A stretch of DNA of 64,000 bases. Origin: Rhodococcus sp. P-2 (GTDB lineage: Bacteria; Actinomycetota; Actinomycetes; Mycobacteriales; Mycobacteriaceae). The notes under the pieces are model-generated. The model worked only from the letters and a program-made list of their open reading frames with translations, had not been told where the DNA came from and did not search any database. Position 1 is the stretch's first letter. The number at the start of each line of letters is the position of its first letter. The position numbers and the translations under genes are program-made. Below, in pieces: positions 26,331 to 34,411 of this stretch. The DNA is taken from contig NZ_CP066779.1 of assembly GCF_016598535.1 (NCBI RefSeq), positions 3,656,053 to 3,720,052 on the forward strand, in the 5' to 3' direction.

Positions 26331-27587
26331 TCAGTTCACCGTGATCGCAAGAGTCGACAGCACGGACCGCAGCATGTCCGGCAAGCGAGCGATCATTCGC
26401 TGCTCGGTAATCCGAACGGACACCGGCGCCGCCAGCGTCGATCGCCACAGTTCCGGCTGATTCTTCATCAAGTTGTTGTAGACCGGGAGCAACTGATCGT
26501 TGATGTAGGTCCAACGACCGCCCCGGTCAGCCCAGTTGAAGTCCGGAAGCGGTGTTTTCACAACGGCATTGCCCGCCGCGAACGAGAGTGGGTTCGACTC
26601 ACGCGGCGGCACGACGCCCGGCATGGACGGTGATGCGGCGAAGGTGGTCAGGTAAGTCAACGAGCGACCGACGCTGCCACGGTAGGCCTTTGCCTCGTCC
26701 CACTGATCACCCACCGACTGGTACTGCTCCCGCCGCAGCAGACGCACGTTGCCGTCGAACACCGCCTCCGGTGTCCCCGATGCGATGTTGGTCCACGCGG
26801 TACGGGCGTTCTCGTCGAGCAGCCCCGCACGATCGAGTTCGGCAATGCCGTCGACGCCGTCGTGAACCCACGCCATGTGCATCGGAATCAGATCCGAGAA
26901 GATGTGTTTGCTCATCGCGATCACCTTGCCCTGGAACCACATCACGTCCTCGGGACGAATCTCGTGGCCGACCTGGAGGAGCGCCGCGATGTCCTCGGGC
27001 GCTCCCATCGACGTCGTGATCGGCGATCCGACGCGGTCGACCTCTCGCCACACCAGTGCCATCGCTTCGCTGATCGCCTGGACTTCCAACACCACTCGCC
27101 CGTAGTCCAAGTCGAGCAGGCCACCGGCGAAAGCGGGCCCGACCATTCCGCCCATACCTGCCCACTGCAGTTCTCGATGCTCGAGTTGGAGTCGCTCGTA
27201 GAACTGGAAAGTGTTGGTCAGGTTTCCGAGATTCGCGTGTACCCCGTCGAACGGCGTCCACGACGCGAGATCGATACCTGCGGATTCAGTTCCCACTGCG
27301 AGCCAGTACTGCTTGAGGAGGGTCTGATAGCGGTACGGGTCTACACCCGACGCTCGGGCAGCATCGACCAGACTCCGCAGCGTCGCGGAATCCGACGGGA
27401 GTAGCGGATGCAGACCGCCCGCTGCTTCGGCGTTTGCGTTCACTGCTTCGAGGTCGAGGTACCTGTCCAGGTCACCAGTGCCCGCGGACGCCCGGCTTCC
27501 CAGTACGACCGCACCTCCGATACCTGCCGAAGCGACGAGAACTGCGCGCGCAAAATCCCTGCGCGTCAGAGACTTCCGCATGCTCAT
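26331..27587 (-). CDS. Tat-exported helical protein of unknown function, coupled to a pseudo-lipase
   Basis: A 418-residue protein that I do not recognise as a named family. The N-terminus MSMRKSLTRRDFARAVLVAS carries a twin-arginine motif (RRDFAR), then a hydrophobic core and ASAG cleavage region, so it is exported folded. The mature part looks helical. It contains FQFYERLQLEHRELQWAGMG, followed by GGMVGPAFAGGLLDLDYGR, and a His/Met-rich stretch (H228, H237, M238, H242) that might bind metal or haem. The start overlaps the stop of the preceding gene as TGATG, so translation is coupled. Tat export often implies cofactor insertion before secretion. Confidence 0.75.
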   Translation of the reverse strand: MSMRKSLTRRDFARAVLVASAGIGGAVVLGSRASAGTGDLDRYLDLEAVNANAEAAGGLHPLLPSDSATLRSLVDAARASGVDPYRYQTLLKQYWLAVGTESAGIDLASWTPFDGVHANLGNLTNTFQFYERLQLEHRELQWAGMGGMVGPAFAGGLLDLDYGRVVLEVQAISEAMALVWREVDRVGSPITTSMGAPEDIAALLQVGHEIRPEDVMWFQGKVIAMSKHIFSDLIPMHMAWVHDGVDGIAELDRAGLLDENARTAWTNIASGTPEAVFDGNVRLLRREQYQSVGDQWDEAKAYRGSVGRSLTYLTTFAASPSMPGVVPPRESNPLSFAAGNAVVKTPLPDFNWADRGGRWTYINDQLLPVYNNLMKNQPELWRSTLAAPVSVRITEQRMIARLPDMLRSVLSTLAITVN

Positions 27588-28912
27588 CACCCTTCGGCTT
27601 CGTCGAAGGTCTTTGCCAACCAGGCAATGTCCTGCATACCCAACTGATCGGTCACCGTCTTGTAGAGATTGGTCACGTAATCGAGCGGCCCGCACTGCGA
27701 GGGGATCAGGTCCACGTCTGCACCGCCTGTGCGATACGTCTGCGCCAATTGTTCTGCCTCGCTGAAGGGGACGAGAAAATCGTCCTCACAGGAGGAGATC
27801 AGAAGCTTGGAAGCCGGCGCCTGCTTTCCCAACGTGTTGTCCGCGTACGCCGCCGCCAGGGCCGGGATCGTTCGGGGAGCCGGGTTGGTGAGCAGGACGT
27901 CGAAGGGAACGAACGGGAGCCCGAGGTACAGCGCCTGGCACGAAGCGCGGAAGGCGCCGGCCACGTTGTGCCCGATCGGAGTGAGGTGATCATCGAGACG
28001 GATGTCGGGGTAACCCGCGTCGAATCCGAGAATGCTCGAGAAGACGAATCCCGAACCGATCCCTCCGGCCGCCGTCTCCTCGAACGTTGCCGGATCGATC
28101 ATCATCGCCTGGATGGCACTGGCCTGGACGTTCAGTTCCGGCGCGTAGTCGTGCGCCTGTTCCGCGGCAAAACCTGCTGCGACACCGCCTCCGGCGACGC
28201 CGTAGATACCCACAGGTGTATCCGATTCGAGGCCGGCTTCAGGAAGCGCGAGCGCTGCCCGCACACCGTCGAGCGTCGCCTTGCCCGAGAACTGTCCGAT
28301 CGAGAACGGGTGAGGAGCCGTGTCGCCGTCGTTGCCGACGTCGCTCATCATCACTGCCCAGCCGTGACCGAACATCTGCGCCACCGGGCCGAGCGCCGAG
28401 AACATCGCGGGGTCGCTCTGGTTTCCACCGGTCCACTGATGACTGGGCGCGCAGTTCGCGCCCAGGCTGTCGTTCGCCTCGGCGTATCCGATGATCTTGC
28501 GTTCACCTGGTGCAGTGCCGTCCTCGGGGATCATCAGAATCCCGGTGCTGATCACCTGTCGACCGAAATGATCAGTGGTTGTGTACATGAGCTGGTGAGC
28601 CGAAACGACGTCCGGGCGTACCTGGTAAACCTGAACGCTCACCGGACGCGCCTTGAGAAGAGTCCCTGGGGCGGTGCCGGGCTCGATTTCAGGCTCGTCG
28701 AACCACGGATCGTCGGACGAGAGCCCGAGTGGAGTCAGTTCGGTCGAGATGTCGGCGCCCTGAAGTGCCTTCACGACCAACGGGTTGAACACGTCGGCCA
28801 GGTCGACGGTCTCCTGCGCACCAGCCGGCGACCCCACCGCAAACAAGGCCACTGCCAGGGCCGATGCCGTTCCGGCGCGCCATGACCACCGTCGCCACGT
28901 CGAGTCAAACAT
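27587..28912 (-). CDS. Secreted LIP-family lipase homologue lacking the catalytic Ser and His
   Basis: A 441-residue protein with an N-terminal signal peptide ending near AGAQET. The body follows the secretory-lipase (LIP) family: APGTLLKARPV, YTTTDHFGRQVISTGILMIP and EQAHDYAPEL. The nucleophile elbow reads YGVAGGG (237-243): Ala240 stands where the family has Ser (GYSGG). The expected His of EHVT near the C-terminus reads DYVT (Tyr412); acidic residues remain in CEDDFLVP (376-382). The fold looks intact but ordinary lipase activity is not expected. It is translationally coupled to the Tat protein downstream. Function unknown: binding, scaffold or regulator. Confidence 0.82.
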   Translation of the reverse strand: MFDSTWRRWSWRAGTASALAVALFAVGSPAGAQETVDLADVFNPLVVKALQGADISTELTPLGLSSDDPWFDEPEIEPGTAPGTLLKARPVSVQVYQVRPDVVSAHQLMYTTTDHFGRQVISTGILMIPEDGTAPGERKIIGYAEANDSLGANCAPSHQWTGGNQSDPAMFSALGPVAQMFGHGWAVMMSDVGNDGDTAPHPFSIGQFSGKATLDGVRAALALPEAGLESDTPVGIYGVAGGGVAAGFAAEQAHDYAPELNVQASAIQAMMIDPATFEETAAGGIGSGFVFSSILGFDAGYPDIRLDDHLTPIGHNVAGAFRASCQALYLGLPFVPFDVLLTNPAPRTIPALAAAYADNTLGKQAPASKLLISSCEDDFLVPFSEAEQLAQTYRTGGADVDLIPSQCGPLDYVTNLYKTVTDQLGMQDIAWLAKTFDEAEG

Positions 28913-29209
28913 CGTTCACGGGTTCCTTACTTTCGGGTAATGAGCACCCCTACACTCCCATTCACCTGCATTAACAGACAAGTCGGGCACCGATCCCTTG
29001 GCTGAATACCTCGATCGGGCACAGGCTGACGGCACCTGTTCGGCAAGTCTGCTGTGAGTGTTTCGGCTCGAACCATTGATCGCCCCCGACTGGTTCGACG
29101 GCCACCCGCTATGTCGTCGCGACGGCCGTGCTGACAATGCGCCCTGGTCACCACGCGCCCTTGTCGACAGACGGCGAAAAACAGGCGGCGGACTTGACGC
29201 TGTCTTCGG

Positions 29210-29243
29210 CGTCCACTACGGCAAGACGTCCACTACGGCAAGA
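29210..29243. repeat. Perfect tandem 17-bp duplication
   Basis: CGTCCACTACGGCAAGA occurs twice back to back (29210-29226 and 29227-29243), 4 bp before the long hairpin. Two exact copies suggest a recent slippage event or a doubled binding site. Confidence 0.8.
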
Positions 29244-29247
29244 GAAT

Positions 29248-29289
29248 GCCCTCCTGCAGTATCCAACTCTCCGGATACCGCAGGAGGGC
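29248..29289. terminator. Long hairpin, terminator or structured RNA
   Basis: Arms at 29248-29264 and 29273-29289 pair over 17 bp with one mismatch around the 8-nt loop AACTCTCC; the outer stem is GCCCTCCTGC/GCAGGAGGGC. No T-tract follows on either strand. No gene stop is nearby, so a role in an untranslated RNA or as a protein site is equally possible. Confidence 0.6.
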
Positions 29290-29550
29290 TCATCCCCGGG
29301 CGCAGAACGCGACCCTTGGGGCGCGACACATCTCCCTCAAAAGGGTGCGCCATTCGTTCAATGTGGCGCCGGCGTGCCGCAAGCTCGGGGATCGACAGCG
29401 ATCCTGTTTCGGTGTTGCTTCAGCATGGCAATCTGCGCTCGGCTGCACACGGGCCGAATGGCCTGTTCGGCTACCTGTATCCGCCCGGTATCGAATCGCC
29501 GACGACCGGGACACGGCAGCCAGTTGCCTTCAAGCGGCACCAATCGGCGC

Positions 29551-29601
29551 CGACTGCGTCGGTGGTCGTACTGCGTCGGTATCCGTACTGCGTCGGTCCG
29601 T
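29551..29601. repeat. Three imperfect direct repeats with 17-bp period
   Basis: ACTGCGTCGGT recurs at 29553, 29570 and 29587, each within a 17-bp unit; two units share GTACTGCGTCGGT. About 220 bp before the Rpf-domain ATG, so a regulatory array is possible. Confidence 0.65.
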
Positions 29602-29822
29602 AAAACAGGTATGCCACCGGGCCATTGAGCCGTTGTCGGCGATCGCGAAGAGCGGCCAATCTTGCCATGCCTCGAAATCATGACGTCGAAGCCAGGACCT
29701 TCACACACCGTCCGCCTCAATCACATGTCAGCACTGACGATTTCGCGAAACGCGTTGCGCAACACACCAGCCGCACGTCGAACCGCAATCGCTGTCCGTC
29801 AGACCGATCAAGGAAAACAATC

Positions 29823-30800
29823 ATGGGAAATCACCGGAGAAACAATCGTTCTCACACCGCACGGTTCGTCACGATAGCCGCGGGAGCAGGCGCTCTCACA
29901 GTTGCCGGCGCAATCGTCGACACGGGCGTAGCCAGCGCACACGATTGGTCACAAGTGGCCATGTGCGAGAGTTCCGGAGACTGGAACATCAACACCGGCA
30001 ACGGCTTCTACGGAGGGCTCCAGTTCACACAGTCGACGTGGGACGCATACAAACCGGAGGGTGCACCGGCTCGCGCCGACATGGCGTCGGTTGCCGATCA
30101 AGTCGCGGCTGCGGAGACAACCCTCTCAGCTCAGGGCATCGGTGCATGGCCGGTGTGTGGCGCCTACCTCGGCTGGGGTGGCACCACCCCAGATTCGTCC
30201 ACTCGGACTCCATCGACCGAAGAGTCCGCCGAGGCTCTCCAGATGGCACCGGCGGCACCGCAGGCCGACAACATATGCAGGTGGGAATGGCCGGTCGACG
30301 GGATCATCTCCCAGGGATTCCATCCTGGGCACGACGGTACGGATTTCGCGGTCGATGTGGGGACCGTGCTCCATGCCCCGACCTCGGGCTCGATCTCAGT
30401 TGCCGGACCGTACGATCCCGGCGGATACGGAACTTACATCCAGCTGGAAGCGAACACCGGCGAACAGATCCAGATGGGACACCTCTCCGAAACCTGGGTG
30501 AGCGAAGGCGATCATGTCGAGGTCGGTGACAAGATCGGCGCTACGGGCAACACCGGGAGTTCGACCGGTCCGCATCTTCATATCCGCATTCACAACGGCG
30601 ACGCTGTCGATCCTGTCGGCTTCCTGAAATCGGCGGGAGCATGCGACACAGCAGCGGGCGACGCGGTGACCGTGTCCGCGGGCGATACGTTGTCCAACCT
30701 GGCCTCTGCGAAAGGGTTTCGTTGGCAGGATGTTTGGGCTGCTAATGCCTGGATCGCCGATCCCGACCGGATATTCGTGGGGGATGTGATCAAATTCTGA
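29823..30800 (+). CDS. Secreted peptidoglycan remodelling protein: Rpf + M23 + LysM
   Basis: A 325-residue exported protein with three domains. A signal peptide ends near VASAHD. An Rpf/transglycosylase-like domain (41-118) has WSQVAMCESSGDWNINTGNG, with the family's catalytic Glu49, and GGLQFTQSTW. A Pro/Ser-rich linker leads to an M23 (LytM) peptidase domain with H170-x3-D174 and H251-L-H253, the zinc residues. A LysM domain closes the protein (about 282-325). It should cut both glycan and peptide of peptidoglycan. AAGGA precedes the ATG. It lies upstream of a signal peptidase gene. Confidence 0.9.
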   Translation: MGNHRRNNRSHTARFVTIAAGAGALTVAGAIVDTGVASAHDWSQVAMCESSGDWNINTGNGFYGGLQFTQSTWDAYKPEGAPARADMASVADQVAAAETTLSAQGIGAWPVCGAYLGWGGTTPDSSTRTPSTEESAEALQMAPAAPQADNICRWEWPVDGIISQGFHPGHDGTDFAVDVGTVLHAPTSGSISVAGPYDPGGYGTYIQLEANTGEQIQMGHLSETWVSEGDHVEVGDKIGATGNTGSSTGPHLHIRIHNGDAVDPVGFLKSAGACDTAAGDAVTVSAGDTLSNLASAKGFRWQDVWAANAWIADPDRIFVGDVIKF

Positions 30801-30860
30801 AGCATGGCCGACTACAGGTAGTCGCACGAACCGAGAAGGTGCGTATCGGGTCGGCGACTG

Positions 30861-31619
30861 GTGGCGGCATCTATTGTCGGAAGTGTGACGGAATCCGACG
30901 CCCACGAAGGCTCGACTGAATCGACGACGGCTGGTCATCCGAGAAAACGTCCACTGTGGCGTGAGATTCTCATTCTCGTTGTCGTCGCCCTGGTTCTGAG
31001 TGTCGTCATTCAGAACTTCGTCGGACGCATATTTCTGATCCCGTCCGAGTCCATGGAACCGACGCTGCACGGATGCACCGGATGCACGGGCGACAAGATC
31101 CTCGTCGACAGGATCAGCTATCGATTCGGGGATCCGCAGCCGGGGGATGTAATCGTGTTCAAAGGGCCCGAATCCTGGAACGACGAGTATCGATCCATTC
31201 GATCCGACAATTCGGTGGTTCGAGCGTTTCAGGGACTCGGGTCCGTCGTCGGCTTGGTCCCCCCGGACGAAAACGACCTCGTGAAGCGGGTTGTCGCGGT
31301 CGGAGGCCAAACCGTACAGTGCCTGTCCGAGGAAGAGGGGCTCAGAGTGAACGGCGAGCCGCTGACGGAGCCGTACATCGACAATCGCATCTCGGGCAAC
31401 GGCATCCCTTGTCAGGGAATACATTTCGGCCCGATCACCGTTCCCGACGGGAACCTGTGGGTAATGGGCGACAACCGTGCCCATTCGAAGGATTCACGTT
31501 TCCATCTCGATGACGAACACAGAGGAATGGTGCCGATCGACAATGTCATCGGCAAGGTTCAACTGGTCGTCCTTCCCTTCTCACGGTGGGGAACTGTGAG
31601 CTCGTTCGATCCGCAGTGA
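30861..31619 (+). CDS. lepB: Type I signal peptidase
   Basis: A 252-residue membrane protease. One N-terminal membrane helix (about 34-55) precedes the catalytic-Ser box RIFLIPSESMEPTLHG (Ser64) and the catalytic-Lys box DLVKRVVAVGGQ (Lys142); MGDNR and the SKDSR segment follow. Two cysteines in HGCTGCTGDK after the Ser box also occur in mycobacterial LepB. It lacks the usual ribosomal-protein gene neighbours, so it may be a second copy. The start is GTG 30861 or GTG 30885; neither has a good ribosome site. It lies 60 bp after the Rpf-M23-LysM gene. Confidence 0.88.
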   Translation: MAASIVGSVTESDAHEGSTESTTAGHPRKRPLWREILILVVVALVLSVVIQNFVGRIFLIPSESMEPTLHGCTGCTGDKILVDRISYRFGDPQPGDVIVFKGPESWNDEYRSIRSDNSVVRAFQGLGSVVGLVPPDENDLVKRVVAVGGQTVQCLSEEEGLRVNGEPLTEPYIDNRISGNGIPCQGIHFGPITVPDGNLWVMGDNRAHSKDSRFHLDDEHRGMVPIDNVIGKVQLVVLPFSRWGTVSSFDPQ

Positions 31620-31725
31620 CAGATCGAATCAAGCAGGTAGCCCGCATCTTCGGACTACACAGTCGACACGACTCCGCATTCGGACGATCATCGAGCACAT
31701 CTGTTGCCGAAGGTAGGAGAACCAC

Positions 31726-32079
31726 ATGCGTACACGACGCATCACCGCCAATCTCAAAGTCGCCGATGTCGGAACCGCCAGTAGCTTCTACTCCGACTAT
31801 CTCGGCCTGAGCACCGAAGAGTTCAACTTGGGATGGGTCGCTCGCTATACCTCCCCCCACACCGGCGCGCACGTACAGCTCGTCACGCACGACGCCACCG
31901 CGGCCGAAGACTCGGTCATCTCCGTCCACACGGATGACGTCGACGGCGCCTACGAAGAGGCGCGAAAGCTCGGCTACGAAATCGTGCACCCCATCACGAC
32001 CGAAGAGTGGGGTGTTCGCCGATTCCTCGTCCGGGCACCCGACGGCAACGTCGTCAACATCGTGCGACACCGGGACTGA
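31726..32079 (+). CDS. VOC-superfamily (glyoxalase/bleomycin-resistance-like) protein
   Basis: A 117-residue single VOC module: ITANLKVADVGTASSFYSDY at the start and VRAPDGNVVNIV at the end give the paired beta-alpha-beta-beta-beta pattern. It may act as a dimeric metal enzyme or a binding protein. GGTAGGAGA precedes the ATG. It stands between lepB and the reductase/TetR operon with no clear partner. Substrate unknown. Confidence 0.8.
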   Translation: MRTRRITANLKVADVGTASSFYSDYLGLSTEEFNLGWVARYTSPHTGAHVQLVTHDATAAEDSVISVHTDDVDGAYEEARKLGYEIVHPITTEEWGVRRFLVRAPDGNVVNIVRHRD

Positions 32080-32105
32080 GCACTCGAAAACGCCATTCGA
32101 CGTTT

Positions 32106-32125
32106 TAGGTCATTTGACCTAGAGT
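32106..32125 (+). promoter_or_regulatory. TetR operator overlapping the reductase promoter
   Basis: TAGGTCATTTGACCTA (32106-32121) is a perfect palindrome with 7-bp arms. It overlaps a -10-like TAGAGT (32120-32125), which lies 7 nt before the ATG at 32133, so the mRNA is probably leaderless. The TetR encoded by the second gene of the operon is the likely ligand. Confidence 0.65.
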
Positions 32126-32132
32126 TGAGTGC

Positions 32133-33182
32133 ATGACCGATTCATTGCAGTACTCAGCCGACGGCCCGATCCTCGTGGCCGGCGGATACGGAACCGTGGG
32201 CAGCGCTCTGACCGCCCTGCTCGCCGCAGACTTCCCGCTGCTCCTCACCGGGCGCACCCCCGAGCGCGGCAACGAACTGGCTCGCCGTCACGGCGCCTCC
32301 GTTCGTCGTTGGGACCTCCTCGACCCGACGCCCTTCGACGCGTCGGTACGCGCGGTCGTGTCGACGGTCAACGATCCCCACGATCGTGTGTTGTCCGCCG
32401 CCGTCGAGGCCGGAATTCCCTACGTGGACATCACCCGCTGGACATCCCGCGTCGCTCGCGCCGCCACTCTGGCCGGCCAGATGTCGCCGAAGGCACCGGT
32501 GTACCTCTCGTCCGGATGGATGGGCGGCGTCACCAACATCGTCACCGCAGCATTGGCCGAGGAACTCGGTGGCGCAACCACCGTCGACGTCTCGATTCGC
32601 TACGACGTCAACGATATTGCCGGGCTCGACTCCGTCGACTTCATCGATCGCCTCGGCCAGGATTTCGAGGTGATGCAGAACGGCAACCCGATCACCGTCA
32701 GCCCGTTGACCGATACACGCTGGATCGACTTTCCCGGTTCTCGTACCAAGGTCGGAAGAATCGACACTCCGGAACAATTCACATTTCCCATGACATTGGG
32801 CACCGAAACTGCCAGTACTCGAATCGGTTTCAGTTCGAATGCATCCACCACCGCCCTACTTGCCGCCAAGAAGGTGGGCCTGTTTCGTTGGGGTCGCGGC
32901 GACCGCTTCACACCCCTACGACGTGGACTCCTGTACTCGCCCGGCAAGGGCGGGAGTGCGCAAGTACGCATCGACGTCACCGGTCCGAGGGGCACGACGA
33001 GCGCAACGATCGTAGATCCGCAGGGACAGGCTCACCTCACCGCGGTGGGCGGCGCGCTCGCCGTCAGGCGCGCCTCGAGCGGCGATGCTCGGCCGGGAGT
33101 TGCTTTCCCCGAGTCGCTTCCGAACCCGCGCAGCACCGTCTCCGAGTTGGAGAACTTCGGGGTGGCAGTATTGCGGGCATGA
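32133..33182 (+). CDS. Saccharopine dehydrogenase-like NAD(P)-binding reductase
   Basis: A 349-residue protein with an N-terminal Rossmann motif ILVAGGYGTVGSALTALLA and TGRTPERGNELARRHG, then AGIPYVDITRW, as in saccharopine-dehydrogenase-like NADP-binding proteins; the C-terminal half is less typical. It heads a two-gene operon: its stop overlaps the ATG of a TetR gene (ATGA). The palindrome at 32106 and leaderless-looking promoter suggest autoregulated, inducible expression. Substrate unknown. Confidence 0.8.
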   Translation: MTDSLQYSADGPILVAGGYGTVGSALTALLAADFPLLLTGRTPERGNELARRHGASVRRWDLLDPTPFDASVRAVVSTVNDPHDRVLSAAVEAGIPYVDITRWTSRVARAATLAGQMSPKAPVYLSSGWMGGVTNIVTAALAEELGGATTVDVSIRYDVNDIAGLDSVDFIDRLGQDFEVMQNGNPITVSPLTDTRWIDFPGSRTKVGRIDTPEQFTFPMTLGTETASTRIGFSSNASTTALLAAKKVGLFRWGRGDRFTPLRRGLLYSPGKGGSAQVRIDVTGPRGTTSATIVDPQGQAHLTAVGGALAVRRASSGDARPGVAFPESLPNPRSTVSELENFGVAVLRA

Positions 33183-33763
33183 CCCCCTCCAAGGGTGCCG
33201 CCCGCGCGGCAGCACTTCTCGACGCAGCAGAACAGGTCCTCACCACGCAGGGCAATGCCAACTCGGCAATGCGCGATTTCGCAGCCGCGGCCGGCGTGCG
33301 GGTGGGGCATCTGCAGCACTACTACCCCACCCGCGCAGATCTGATACGCGCAGTGATGTCACGTGCATTGACCCGTTCACTGGATCGCCTTGCCGTCGTC
33401 ACCGATACGGATCAGAGCTTGTCCCGCGAGGAATCCGAACACTTCATCGCAGTCCTGCTCGGAGAACAGGACGACGAGGCAACAGTGCGCTTGTACGTCG
33501 AAGTATGGGCGATTGCTGCGGCAGACGAGGAAGTGGCCGTGGTGGTTCGAGACTTCTACGCGCAGTACATCGCACACGTGGAGCGCGCTGTTGCGTGTGC
33601 ACAACCGGATCTGGATGCGGTGGACCTCAGCGCAACGGCCCAGACCATCGTGAGCCTGCTCGAGGGTTCCGCCGTTCTCCGCTCGGGAATCACCGGCCGA
33701 AAGTCCGAGGCTTCGGACCGAAAGCTGGTGAACACGCTCCAGTACCTGATTCACGGGTCCTGA
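33179..33763 (+). CDS. TetR-family regulator, second gene of the reductase operon
   Basis: A 194-residue regulator. The helix-turn-helix region is SAMRDFAAAAGVRVGHLQHYYPTRADLIRAV, and the helical C-terminal domain resembles the BetI/BM3R1-like class. Its ATG at 33179 overlaps the reductase stop by 4 bp, so it is translated together with it. It most likely binds the 16-bp palindrome at 32106-32121 and represses the pair. Confidence 0.86.
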   Translation: MTPSKGAARAAALLDAAEQVLTTQGNANSAMRDFAAAAGVRVGHLQHYYPTRADLIRAVMSRALTRSLDRLAVVTDTDQSLSREESEHFIAVLLGEQDDEATVRLYVEVWAIAAADEEVAVVVRDFYAQYIAHVERAVACAQPDLDAVDLSATAQTIVSLLEGSAVLRSGITGRKSEASDRKLVNTLQYLIHGS

Positions 33764-33784
33764 CTCGGACGTATCGTAAAGCCC

Positions 33785-34411
33785 ATGAGCGTTGCAAACG
33801 AATGGAGCCGAATCGAAGCGTGGTGCCGTACTCACGCACCGGTGACGGCTGCAGCGTTTCAACCAGGGCTCGGTGACGCCGTCGTCGAGGAATTCGAAGC
33901 CTCGACCGGCGTCACGTGGCCCCAGGAACTTCGCGACCTGTACCGGGTGCACAACGGCAGCCTGACCCACGACGACCGGACGGGACTCTTCCTCGGCAGC
34001 GTGCTCCCCGACAAGTTCTTCTACCCCATCGACGTCGCAACCGAAGTGCGTCTCACTCTCCTCGAAACGTGGGACGAGACGATCTACGAGAATCCCGACC
34101 TCTATGCCGAGGACGAGATGGATCGACACGATCGACGCGACGCAGGCACTGCCGCAACCATGTTCATCCCCTCGTTCATTCCCTTTGCCGGACTGGACGA
34201 GTACCACTACTTCGTGGACACGCGCAACGGCGCACTCCATCATTGTGTGACGGAGTACGCGTCGGACGCCACCGACAACGGCGGGCCGATCTGGGCGTCC
34301 ATCTCGGTCATGCTGGCCGCCCATGCCGCTGCGTTGGAGACAGGGTCCACGATCGGAGTCTGGAAACCCGTTGTCAGCAAGGGTGTTCTGGAATGGGAAG
34401 TCGACGCATGA
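33785..34411 (+). CDS. SMI1/KNR4 (SUKH) domain protein translated with galT
   Basis: A 208-residue SUKH-superfamily protein. The hallmark region is VVEEFEASTGVTWPQELRDLYRVHNGSL, then a G-rich turn, and later PFAGLDEYHYFVDTRNGALHH. SUKH proteins include immunity proteins to polymorphic toxins and general interaction domains. No toxin gene is adjacent. Its stop overlaps the galT ATG as ATGA, so the two are translated together, which suggests a role linked to galactose metabolism or simple hitch-hiking. Function unknown. Confidence 0.8.
   Translation: MSVANEWSRIEAWCRTHAPVTAAAFQPGLGDAVVEEFEASTGVTWPQELRDLYRVHNGSLTHDDRTGLFLGSVLPDKFFYPIDVATEVRLTLLETWDETIYENPDLYAEDEMDRHDRRDAGTAATMFIPSFIPFAGLDEYHYFVDTRNGALHHCVTEYASDATDNGGPIWASISVMLAAHAAALETGSTIGVWKPVVSKGVLEWEVDA

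Larger units (their letters stand above)
28913..29822. other. 910-bp gene-poor region with repeats and a hairpin
   Basis: No convincing coding region: the open frames here lack family features and are mutually overlapping. It holds a perfect 17-bp tandem duplication, a long 17-bp-stem hairpin and a three-unit 17-bp repeat, each listed separately. The last 130 bp are the leader of the Rpf-domain gene. I looked for a c-di-AMP (ydaO-type) riboswitch, known before some rpf genes, and did not see its conserved blocks. Confidence 0.5.

Noticed and set aside
29209-29601. CRISPR-like array
   Set aside because: Only two to three 17-bp repeats, in tandem or with 6-bp variable parts; no spacers and no cas genes.
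29290-29822. c-di-AMP (ydaO-type) riboswitch before the Rpf-domain gene
   Set aside because: Known before some actinobacterial rpf genes, but I could not find the conserved blocks or paired stems in this leader.
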